Assembly: GCA_007118555.1 (NCBI GenBank)
Contig: SKRJ01000142.1
Coordinates: forward strand, 1-5,685
DNA length: 5,685 nt
Origin: Anaerolineae bacterium
Lineage (GTDB): Bacteria > Chloroflexota > Anaerolineae > UBA1429
Reading direction: 5' to 3'
Of the stretch, positions 1-5,634 are shown piece after piece. The translations under genes were made by a program, and so were the position numbers. Position 1 is the first letter of the stretch, and each line of letters opens with the position of its first letter. The notes under the pieces were generated by a model. It saw only the letters and a list, made by a program, of their open reading frames with translations. It made no database searches and was not told the origin of the DNA.

Positions 1-23
1 CGGGCATGGAGAAGAGGTCATGA
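1..23 (+). CDS. Possible 3' tail of an upstream gene (partial)
   Basis: Reading from base 3, a frame encodes GMEKRS and ends in TGA at 21-23. That stop overlaps the ATG of the next gene in an ATGA arrangement, which is typical of translationally coupled genes. Only six codons are visible, so this may be chance and no product can be given. The frame starting at base 1 is also open here. The ATGA overlap is the only support. Confidence 0.22.
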
Positions 24-391
24 AATTCGCCAGCGGTTATGCCATCGTCGTGGGAGCGCTCATGCTCATCGTGTGGGCGTTCCTCCTGGTCGCGGGAGAG
101 GTGCCCGACATTCAGACCCAGTTCCTCGCTCTTGTGTTTCATTGGGCTGCGGAGTTGGTCACGGCCCTCGCTCTGATCGCCAGTGGCCTGGCCCTGTGGA
201 GAAACAAGGGGTGGGCGGCGTGGGGGTTTCCCCTGGCCATGGGGATGCTGATCTACTCGCTCATCAACAGCCCCGGTTTCTACGCCCAGGCCCAAGAGTG
301 GGGCATGGTGGGTCTGTTTGCCGTCCTGCTGGCGCTGGCCGTCGTGGCCCTGGCCCTCTTTGTGCGGCGTCGGCTGCCATCCGGGACATAG
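20..391 (+). CDS. Small four-helix integral membrane protein, unknown function
   Basis: This 123-residue protein is almost entirely hydrophobic. Four membrane helices can be read at about residues 7-26, 36-60, 65-83 and 94-115. Positive charges lie at the N-terminus (Lys2), in the loop between helices 2 and 3 (RNK, 61-63) and at the C-terminus (RRR, 116-118), so both ends are probably cytoplasmic. Polar residues within or beside helices include His41 and Glu45 (HWAAE) in helix 2 and an INSPGFYAQ stretch (82-90) before helix 4; these could be functional but I do not recognise a family. The ATG is chosen because GGAG (8-11) and GAGG (14-17) lie just upstream and because the membrane segment begins right after it. 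The GNAT gene follows 64 bases downstream on the same strand, so co-transcription is possible. There is no cleavable signal peptide or soluble domain. Confidence 0.75.
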   Translation: MKFASGYAIVVGALMLIVWAFLLVAGEVPDIQTQFLALVFHWAAELVTALALIASGLALWRNKGWAAWGFPLAMGMLIYSLINSPGFYAQAQEWGMVGLFAVLLALAVVALALFVRRRLPSGT

Positions 392-455
392 GCTCTCTGC
401 CAGATCGTGTGACGCCCGGCCGGCAGGCGCACGCCATGACGAAAGGAATCCAAGC

Positions 456-905
456 GTGAATGCAGAACGGGTTACGTTACGTGAGGGCGGCGAGGTTCCC
501 CTCGATGCATTGGTCGACCTCTACGAGGCCGTGGGGTGGTCGGCCTACACGGCGCCGGAGCGCGTGGGCGACTTGCAGCGCGCCCTGCGCAACTCGACCT
601 ATCTGGTGACGGCGTGGGACGGCGACTGCCTGGTCGGGCTGGCGCGGGGGCTGTCGGACGATGTGTCGGTGTTCTATCTGCAGGACATTCTGGTGCGCCC
701 GACCTACCAGCGGCAGGGTATCGGTGCCCGGCTGCTCCGCAACTGCCTCGAGCGCTATGCGCACGTGCGGCTCCACATCCTGCTCACCGATGAAGACGAG
801 CAGGTGGTCCGCTTTTACGAGGCGCTGGGCTTTTGCGATACGTCCACGCTGCAAAAGCACCGCCTGCGGGCCTTTGTGCGCATGCCGGGCGTCGATCTCG
901 GCTGA
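456..905 (+). CDS. GNAT-family N-acetyltransferase
   Basis: This 149-residue protein has the usual size of a single-domain GNAT enzyme. Such enzymes move an acetyl group from acetyl-CoA to an amine on a small molecule or protein in the cytoplasm. Motif A is clear: strand beta-4 FYLQDILVRPTYQ (73-85) followed by the pyrophosphate-binding loop QRQGIGARLL (85-94). Motif B is the typical FYEALGF at 120-126, where Tyr121 is in the position of the usual general acid. The N-terminal part (YEAVGWSAY, 23-31) resembles the acceptor side of many small GNATs. The GTG start at 456 is chosen because AAGGA at 443-447 is 8 bases upstream and because the region before it, although open back to an ATG at 318, is just the membrane-protein gene read in another frame. 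The stop codon lies inside a strong inverted repeat. The acceptor cannot be deduced. Confidence 0.88.
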   Translation: MNAERVTLREGGEVPLDALVDLYEAVGWSAYTAPERVGDLQRALRNSTYLVTAWDGDCLVGLARGLSDDVSVFYLQDILVRPTYQRQGIGARLLRNCLERYAHVRLHILLTDEDEQVVRFYEALGFCDTSTLQKHRLRAFVRMPGVDLG

Positions 906-918
906 GGACGCCCGGCAT
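882..918. terminator. Hairpin at convergent gene ends, probable bidirectional terminator
   Basis: ATGCCGGGCGTC (882-893) and GACGCCCGGCAT (907-918) form a perfect 12-bp, very GC-rich inverted repeat. The inner sequence adds a CTC/GAG stem (897-899 with 904-906) closed by a GGCT loop, leaving GAT (894-896) as a bulge. The hairpin spans the GNAT stop codon and ends 12 bases before the stop codon of the lactonase gene coming from the other side, so it is placed to stop transcription in both directions. No T-run follows on either strand, so it is not a classical intrinsic terminator. It may act with Rho or a factor, or protect the 3' ends of the mRNAs. Confidence 0.6.
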
Positions 919-930
919 CGTCTCGGTCGG

Positions 931-1953
931 CTAGGCTCCCGTGTCCATCTCTAGCCCCAGCACCCACATGGGCGTACGCCCCAGGCCATAGCTCTCGATC
1001 TCGTGCAACTGCCCGTCCGCATCGTCGATGGCATAGCCGGTCATGCGGTCCGAGCCCAACCCCGTTGCATAGAGGTAACGTCCTGACGGCTCGATGCCAA
1101 AGACGCGCGGCGTCGGCTCGGTGGCTTGATGCCCGGCGGAGGTCAGCATGCCCGTGTCCGCCGCGATGCCAAAGATGGCGAGGCTATCGTGTCCCCGGTT
1201 CGAGACATACAGCCAGCGCCCGTTGGGCGTCATGTGGATCTGGGCGCAGGTATTGTCGCCGCCGAAACCCTCCGGCAGCGTGGACAGCGTCTGCAGCAGG
1301 TCCAGATCGCCGGTGTCGGGGTCCATGGCATAGCTGCTGACGCTGGAGCCGTTCTCGTTGGAGAAATAGACCCGGTACAGATCGGGATGATAGCAATAGT
1401 GCCGGGGCCCGGCTCCCTGCTCCACCGGCGCGCGCGGGGTCACTAGCGGGGTGAGCCTCCCCGTGTCGGCGTCAAAGGCATACTGCAGGATCGTGTTGGC
1501 CGGCACGGTGTGGGGCAGATAGGCAAAACGGTTGGAGGCATCGGTGTGGATGCAGTGGGCGTGAGGCGTGGTCTCGAGCCACTGCACCGCCTCGCTCTCC
1601 AGCACGCCGTCGTCGCCGATTCGATGCACTGTGCACACCCCGGCATGATAGTAGGCGCTCAACGCAAAGCGCCCGGTGCGGTCCGCGGACACATAGCAGG
1701 CATCAATGGGCAGCTCGATCTTGCTGATCACCTCGCCGAGGCCTTGTTGCGCATCGAGCGCGACCGTCGCTAGGCCGGTCTGTCCCCGCAGGCCCACGAG
1801 CAGCCAGCGTTGCTGCGGATCCACCCCGAGAGGCGCCGGACCCCCGGGCATGTCAAACTCGCGCTCGACGGCCAGCTTGCCCGTGTCTCCGTCGAGCTCA
1901 AAGATCGTGATCCGATCATCGTCCTCTTGCACACAAAAAAGCCGCGTCACCAT
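931..1953 (-). CDS. Beta-propeller lactonase (6-phosphogluconolactonase-like family)
   Basis: This 340-residue protein has the length and repeats of the seven-bladed propeller lactonases related to E. coli Pgl (YbhE). Blades are seen as repeated units of the type 'GR-hydrophobic-Y/L-hydrophobic ... FxxDxDTGxL', for example at 16-27, 155-168, 206-217 and 258-270. Signature stretches of the family are PHAH (130-133), GAGPRHYCYHP (180-190), VYFSNENGSSV (195-205), the NTCAQIHMTPNGRWLYVSNR stretch (234-253) and PRVFGIEPSGRYLY (282-295). Family members hydrolyse 6-phosphogluconolactone or related sugar lactones, and some open muconolactone-type rings. There is no signal peptide, so it is cytosolic. 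The ATG at 1951-1953 is set by a strong GGAGGAA (1961-1967), 7 bases away, in the 22-base gap after the SDR gene. The frame stays open into the SDR gene but has no better start there. It is the last gene of the operon. The exact lactone is unknown. Confidence 0.9.
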   Translation of the reverse strand: MVTRLFCVQEDDDRITIFELDGDTGKLAVEREFDMPGGPAPLGVDPQQRWLLVGLRGQTGLATVALDAQQGLGEVISKIELPIDACYVSADRTGRFALSAYYHAGVCTVHRIGDDGVLESEAVQWLETTPHAHCIHTDASNRFAYLPHTVPANTILQYAFDADTGRLTPLVTPRAPVEQGAGPRHYCYHPDLYRVYFSNENGSSVSSYAMDPDTGDLDLLQTLSTLPEGFGGDNTCAQIHMTPNGRWLYVSNRGHDSLAIFGIAADTGMLTSAGHQATEPTPRVFGIEPSGRYLYATGLGSDRMTGYAIDDADGQLHEIESYGLGRTPMWVLGLEMDTGA

Positions 1954-1960
1954 AGCTATT

Positions 1961-1967
1961 TTCCTCC
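1961..1967 (-). promoter_or_regulatory. Ribosome binding site of the lactonase gene
   Basis: On the minus strand this reads GGAGGAA, close to the ideal anti-16S sequence, 7 bases before the ATG at 1953. It lies between the SDR stop codon (1976-1978) and this start, and it excludes the longer upstream reading of the same frame. Confidence 0.8.
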
Positions 1968-1975
1968 GTCGCTCT

Positions 1976-2803
1976 CTAGTCCTGGTCGTCTTGCGTGTCC
2001 ATGGCCCGCAGGTTTTCCTCGACATGGGCCCCCACCGAGTCCGCCAACTGCGCCGTAAGGCCGCCATCCACCAGCAGCGCGTGGCCGGTGACAAAGGAGG
2101 CCTCGTCGGAGGCCAGGAACAGGGCCGCATAGGCCGCCTCGCGCATGGTTCCGGGACGACCCAGGGGGTACACCAGCGTCTGCAGGACCTCTTGCTCCGG
2201 CTGGGTGGCGATGCGCGCACTGGACCTCTCCGTGATGATGCGGCCGGGGCAGAGGGCGTTCACCCGTATGCCGTACTGGCCATAGTCCACGGCCATCTGG
2301 CGGGTCAGGTTGACCAGGGCCGCCTTCATGGCGTCGTACGGCAAAAAGGAGCGCGAGGCCAGGACGCCATGCACCGAAGATACGTTGATGATGGCCCCGC
2401 CGCCTCCAGCGATCATGTGGGGAAGAGCGTACTTGCTGCCCAGGGCGGCGGCCTTGACGATGAGCGCAAAGGACTCGTCCCAGTCCTCTGGCTCCAGGTC
2501 GCTGAGCGAGCGGTTTGTGCCGGTCCAGGCATTGTTCATCAGAATGTCGATGCGACCGAATCTGTCCATGCACTGGGAGACGAGCTCCTGCAGTACCTCT
2601 GGTTGCTTGACATCGCCGGGCACATAGATCGCCTCGCCCCCGGCGGCCTCAATGACGGCTACCACCTCCCGGCCCAGCTCTTTTCTGCGGCCGTTCACGA
2701 CGACGCGGGCGCCATGCTCGGCAAACAGCTCGGCGCTGGAGCGTCCGATGCCCGATGTCGAGCCGGTGATGATTGCCACCTTGCCGGCCAATCTCTGGTC
2801 CAT
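1976..2803 (-). CDS. Short-chain dehydrogenase/reductase (classical SDR)
   Basis: This 275-residue protein has a single Rossmann domain and is a cytosolic NAD(P)(H)-dependent oxidoreductase. The cofactor loop is TGSTSGIG (13-20). Arg39-Arg40 after strand beta-2 (VVVNGRRKE) suggest a preference for NADP. The acidic GDV (63-65) contacts the adenine. The catalytic set is Ser143, Tyr156 and Lys160 (YDAMK), with the usual CPG (185-187) and the C-terminal FLASDEASFVTGHALLVDGG stretch (229-248). Two positions are unusual: NNAG is NNAW (90-93), and the active-site Asn of helix alpha-4 aligns with Ile115. A 27-residue, acidic tail (249-275) follows the core. The nearest recognisable types are glucose/gluconate dehydrogenases and FabG-like reductases; the substrate cannot be read. 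It starts 17 bases after prs and is followed by a lactonase, so a sugar-oxidising role is plausible. Confidence 0.9.
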   Translation of the reverse strand: MDQRLAGKVAIITGSTSGIGRSSAELFAEHGARVVVNGRRKELGREVVAVIEAAGGEAIYVPGDVKQPEVLQELVSQCMDRFGRIDILMNNAWTGTNRSLSDLEPEDWDESFALIVKAAALGSKYALPHMIAGGGGAIINVSSVHGVLASRSFLPYDAMKAALVNLTRQMAVDYGQYGIRVNALCPGRIITERSSARIATQPEQEVLQTLVYPLGRPGTMREAAYAALFLASDEASFVTGHALLVDGGLTAQLADSVGAHVEENLRAMDTQDDQD

Positions 2804-2809
2804 TGTGTG

Positions 2810-2815
2810 CTCCTT
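2810..2815 (-). promoter_or_regulatory. Ribosome binding site of the SDR gene
   Basis: On the minus strand this reads AAGGAG, 6 bases before the ATG at 2803. It fills most of the 17-base gap after the prs stop codon (2821-2823), which supports co-transcription and separate initiation. Confidence 0.75.
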
Positions 2816-2820
2816 GTAGG

Positions 2821-4152
2821 CTAACTCTCGGTGGAAAAGCCGAGCATCCGGGGCGCATCAGGCTGCCACAGGGGGCTGATGGACGTTCCGCGGTGGATGC
2901 CCCGTATGGCATAGGCCAACATGGGCGCCACGCTCAGGATGCGCAGCTTGGGATGTTGCTTGGGCGGCGGCACCAGGACGGTATCGGTGACGACCAACTC
3001 GGCCAGCCATTCGGCTTCCAGGCGCTTGAGCGCGCTGGGCAACAGCACCGGATGGGTGATCGCCACATGCACCTCGGGACGCGCTCCCTGCTTGAGAAGC
3101 TCTGGTATCTGGGTCAGAACGCTGCCGCTGGCGATGATATCGTCGATCAAGATCGGGATCTTGTCCTTGACGTCGCCGACCACATGCGTCGTCTCGACGC
3201 GACCCCCCGGCTGACGCCGCTTGTGCATCAGTACCATCGGGATGCCCAGCGCCTCGGCGTACAGGCCCGCCAGACGCGCCCGGCCCACGTCCGGCGAGAC
3301 GATCACGGCATCCTGCAGGTAGGGCTTGTCACGAAAATAGTCGGCCAGGATCGAGTAGGCCTGCAGGCGGTCGACGGGCAGGGTAAAGAACCCCTGAGTG
3401 GCCTCCGAGTGGATGTCGATATAGATCACGCGATCCACGCCGATGGTTTCGAGCATGGTAGCCACCACACGGGCGCTGACCGCCTCGCGGCCCTGGGCCA
3501 TCCGCTCCTGGCGGGCATAGGGGTAATAGGGGATGATGGCGGTGATCTGGGAGGCCGACGAGCGGCGCAGCACATCGACGATGAGCAGCAGCTCCATCAG
3601 GTGCTCGTTCACCGGCGCCGTGCAGGGCTGTATGATGAACACGTCGGTCTTGCGCACCACCTCGTCGATAGTGACATAGACCTCGCTATCGGGAAAGCTG
3701 CGCGTAGTGAGGGCGGAGAGGGGCGCGCCCAGTTGATGGGCCACGGCCTGGGCCAGCGGTCGATTGGCCCGCCCGGTAAAGATGCGGATGTCCTCCTCGG
3801 CGGCGTCAGGACGTTTCATCGGTTCCAGCGCGAGTACCTTGGCCTCGATGGCGTTCACGAGGGCCGACTCGGACCCGTCGGCGATATGCTCACAGACTGT
3901 GCCATCAAAGCGATACAGATCACCGATGCCCTCAAGGATGACTTCGGCCTCTTCCAGGGGAGGGGAGAGGGCTCGCATTCTGAGCAGAACGCGCTGCACC
4001 ACGTCCTGAAACTCGTCCAGATTGTGGTGCAAAGCGATGTCAGCCGATGGATCGTCCCCCTTGCGATACACAAAGCCCCAGTTGCGCCATTCTTGCGCCC
4101 CTGGCCAGCGGGCCTGCAGGACCCGGTAACAGATCTTCACATCGCCCTCCAT
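2821..4152 (-). CDS. prs: Ribose-phosphate pyrophosphokinase (PRPP synthetase) with N-terminal extension
   Basis: This cytosolic enzyme transfers pyrophosphate from ATP to ribose 5-phosphate, giving PRPP for nucleotide, His, Trp and NAD synthesis. The chain is 443 residues; family members are usually near 315-320. Residues from about 121 onward (DIRIFTGRANRPLA) match the family to the end. Visible there are the ATP-loop residues FPDSE (153-157), PYYPYARQER (208-217), metal-ligand His248 in DIHSEATQGFF (246-256), SPDVGRAR (286-293), HKRR of the catalytic loop (310-313) and the typical end ILSVAPMLAYAIRGIH (405-420). The PRPP loop, normally DDxxDTGGT, is DDIIASGSV (337-345). Residues 1-111 match nothing I recognise; Met112 would give a canonical-length protein but has only a weak GGAA upstream. 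ATG 4152 is chosen because the promoter lies about 50 bases before it. GTG at 4140 is a real alternative, since GGAGGG (4145-4150) sits 4 bases before it. It is the first gene of the operon. Confidence 0.9.
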   Translation of the reverse strand: MEGDVKICYRVLQARWPGAQEWRNWGFVYRKGDDPSADIALHHNLDEFQDVVQRVLLRMRALSPPLEEAEVILEGIGDLYRFDGTVCEHIADGSESALVNAIEAKVLALEPMKRPDAAEEDIRIFTGRANRPLAQAVAHQLGAPLSALTTRSFPDSEVYVTIDEVVRKTDVFIIQPCTAPVNEHLMELLLIVDVLRRSSASQITAIIPYYPYARQERMAQGREAVSARVVATMLETIGVDRVIYIDIHSEATQGFFTLPVDRLQAYSILADYFRDKPYLQDAVIVSPDVGRARLAGLYAEALGIPMVLMHKRRQPGGRVETTHVVGDVKDKIPILIDDIIASGSVLTQIPELLKQGARPEVHVAITHPVLLPSALKRLEAEWLAELVVTDTVLVPPPKQHPKLRILSVAPMLAYAIRGIHRGTSISPLWQPDAPRMLGFSTES

Positions 4153-4206
4153 GCATGGTGACTGGGCGGACCCTGCGAGCCAAGAATGTAGCAATCCACC
4201 ACAAGC

Positions 4207-4236
4207 AGTATAATCAAGCGGACAAGGGGCTGTCAA
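4207..4236 (-). promoter_or_regulatory. Sigma-70 type promoter of the prs operon
   Basis: On the minus strand a perfect -35 box TTGACA (4236-4231) is followed by an 18-base spacer and the -10 box TATACT (4212-4207), five of six consensus bases. Transcription should begin near 4200, leaving a leader of about 48 bases before the ATG at 4152. No operator is obvious. The promoter lies inside the longest open frame, which reaches back to an ATG at 4332, so that longer start is very unlikely. Confidence 0.8.
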
Positions 4237-4392
4237 TGCCTGTCGCGCTCGAGAATGCGGCGTTTCCAAAAACCACGTCCCAGTCAAGTCAGCGTGCCAA
4301 CGGAATGTAACAGCCATTCTCTGAGCGAACACAAGGTTCTCCCCTACACAAAACCATAATATAGAGTAAACAAAGTACGGGCGAAGCTCGTC
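4237..4392. other. Non-coding spacer between prs promoter and insertion sequence
   Basis: I see no convincing gene here. The prs frame stays open through it to an ATG at 4332, but that reading has no family match and is cut by the operon promoter. Bases about 4340-4380 are much more A+T-rich than the rest (for example ACCATAATATAGAG) and might hold another weak promoter or a preferred target for insertion. No repeat or RNA gene was recognised. Confidence 0.5.
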
Positions 4393-4443
4393 TGTACGGT
4401 ATCATGACATAGGTAACACTCTCTATCAGGACATGGGTAACAC
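4393..4443 (+). repeat. Left terminal inverted repeat of the insertion sequence
   Basis: This aligns without gaps to the reverse complement of 5635-5685, with 43 of 51 bases identical by my hand count. It contains two copies of a 15-base box, GACATAGGTAACACT (4406-4420) and GACATGGGTAACACT (4430-4444). They differ at one base and their starts are 24 bases apart. These are probably transposase binding sites. Confidence 0.88.
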
Positions 4444-4456
4444 TTTGTCATACACT
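4428..4456 (+). promoter_or_regulatory. Possible weak promoter of the transposase
   Basis: AGGACA (4428-4433) and TACACT (4451-4456) each match four of six consensus bases and are 17 bases apart. Transcription would start near 4463, about 20 bases before the ATG. The -35 box would lie inside the left inverted repeat, so transposase binding could repress its own gene. The match is weak and could be chance. Confidence 0.3.
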
Positions 4457-4482
4457 CTTCCTCAAGAAGGGAGGAAGAGACC

Positions 4483-5631
4483 ATGCCTTGGGAGGAATCG
4501 AACAGAGTGGATAAACGCAGGGAGTTTGTGATCTTGGCCCAGGAGGGAGGCCAAAGTTTCACGGCGCTGTGTCGCCGCTTTGGGATCTCTCGGAAGACGG
4601 GCTACAAGTGGCTGAAACGCTATCGTGAGACAGGCACCTTGACCGACTTGGAGGAGCAGTCGCGGCGGCCCTTGCGCAGCCCGGGGCGCACGGACCCGAG
4701 CCAGGAGCGGCGCGCCGTGGCGCTGCGCAAGGAGTTGGGCTGGGGCGCCCGCAAGCTGCGTATCCTGCTGGCGCGCGAAGGCATTCTGCTCAGTGAAGCG
4801 ACCCTCAATCGGATCATCCAGCGTAATGGGCTGCTCAAACGACCCGATCGCCAAGGACAGGCCATACAACGCTTCGAGCGTCGCTATCCCAATGCACTCT
4901 GGCAGATGGACTTTAAGGGACACTTTCCCCTGGTAGGGGAAGGCCGGGGACGTCGCTGTTACCCCTTGAGCATCCTGGATGATCACAGCCGCTTTCTTAT
5001 CGGGTTATTTGCGCTTCGCTCCAATCGAACCGAGCCTACTTGGGACGCGCTCCGATATGCTTTCGTCCGCTACGGCCTCCCTGAGCAGATGCTGACCGAT
5101 CATGGCAGTCCCTTCTGGAGTACGACCAACTCCCACGGTCTGACCCAAGTCAATGTCGAGATCATGAACCAAGATATCCAGCTCTTACATGGGGCCATCC
5201 GACATCCTCAGACGCAAGGAAAGGTGGAACGTCTCCATCGCACCCTCCAAGAAGAGATGAACCACCGCGGGCAGCCACAGACCTTGACCGAGTGTCAAGT
5301 CTTTTTCAACGCCTTTCGTGAGCGCTACAACCGAGAGCGGCCCCATGAGGCCCTGGGGATGGACGTACCAAGGGCCCACTACACAGCCAGCGCACGTGCC
5401 TACACGCCGGTTCCCAAGCCCTGGGCATATGATCCCGCCATGACGGTACGGCAGCTCAACACGCAAGGCAATCTGGACTATCAGGGCCAGAGGCTCTTTG
5501 TGTGTGAAGCCCTGGCTGAGCAATGGGTCGGCACGCTGGTGTTTGAGGGCAAGCTGATGGTCCAGTTCCGTGACCTACTGATCCGAGAGATTGATCTACA
5601 GACCCGTCATGGGCGCGCCTTTACGAGCTAG
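4483..5631 (+). CDS. IS481-family DDE transposase
   Basis: This 382-residue protein catalyses cut-and-paste or copy-out movement of the element by binding its inverted repeats. The N-terminus has a helix-turn-helix, with SFTALCRRFGISRKTGYKWL at 25-44, then a second DNA-binding region with GWGARKLRILL (86-96). The RNase H-like core carries the catalytic triad Asp143 (WQMDFKGHF), Asp206 (LTDHGSPFW) and Glu249 (QTQGKVERLHRTL), each in its usual motif. The family motif YNRERPHEALGM (282-293) follows, and a C-terminal beta-rich part runs to the end. The frame is intact with no programmed frameshift, as expected for this family. The ATG is chosen because GGAGG (4470-4474) lies 8 bases upstream and the helix-turn-helix follows directly. 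Confidence 0.95.
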   Translation: MPWEESNRVDKRREFVILAQEGGQSFTALCRRFGISRKTGYKWLKRYRETGTLTDLEEQSRRPLRSPGRTDPSQERRAVALRKELGWGARKLRILLAREGILLSEATLNRIIQRNGLLKRPDRQGQAIQRFERRYPNALWQMDFKGHFPLVGEGRGRRCYPLSILDDHSRFLIGLFALRSNRTEPTWDALRYAFVRYGLPEQMLTDHGSPFWSTTNSHGLTQVNVEIMNQDIQLLHGAIRHPQTQGKVERLHRTLQEEMNHRGQPQTLTECQVFFNAFRERYNRERPHEALGMDVPRAHYTASARAYTPVPKPWAYDPAMTVRQLNTQGNLDYQGQRLFVCEALAEQWVGTLVFEGKLMVQFRDLLIREIDLQTRHGRAFTS

Positions 5632-5634
5632 AGG

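Noticed and set aside
409..432. Small imperfect hairpin between the membrane-protein and GNAT genes
   Set aside because: The stem is only seven pairs with a bulged A and a 9-base loop and has no T-run. In GC-rich DNA this is expected often.
318..455. Longer GNAT frame starting at ATG 318
   Set aside because: It overlaps the membrane-protein gene in another frame, and the GTG at 456 has a well-spaced AAGGA and begins the family-like sequence.
436..459. Seven-codon leader frame (MTKGIQA) whose stop overlaps the GNAT GTG
   Set aside because: It has no ribosome site of its own, and its central bases are the ribosome site of the GNAT gene, so it is probably chance.
1954..2220. Upstream 89-residue extension of the lactonase frame
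   Set aside because: It overlaps the SDR gene in another frame, and a strong ribosome site sits just before ATG 1953.
1706..2824. Plus-strand open frame of 372 codons opposite the SDR gene
   Set aside because: The opposite strand encodes a clear SDR with all key motifs, so this is an antisense shadow.
2773..4161. Long plus-strand open frame of 462 codons opposite prs
   Set aside because: It is the antisense of prs. Its His/Gly/Arg-rich product has no domain and no ribosome site, and such frames are common opposite GC-rich genes.
4153..4332. Longer prs reading frame starting at ATG 4332 (503 residues)
   Set aside because: The added 60 residues contain the operon promoter in the DNA and resemble no part of a PRPP synthetase, so transcription should start inside it.
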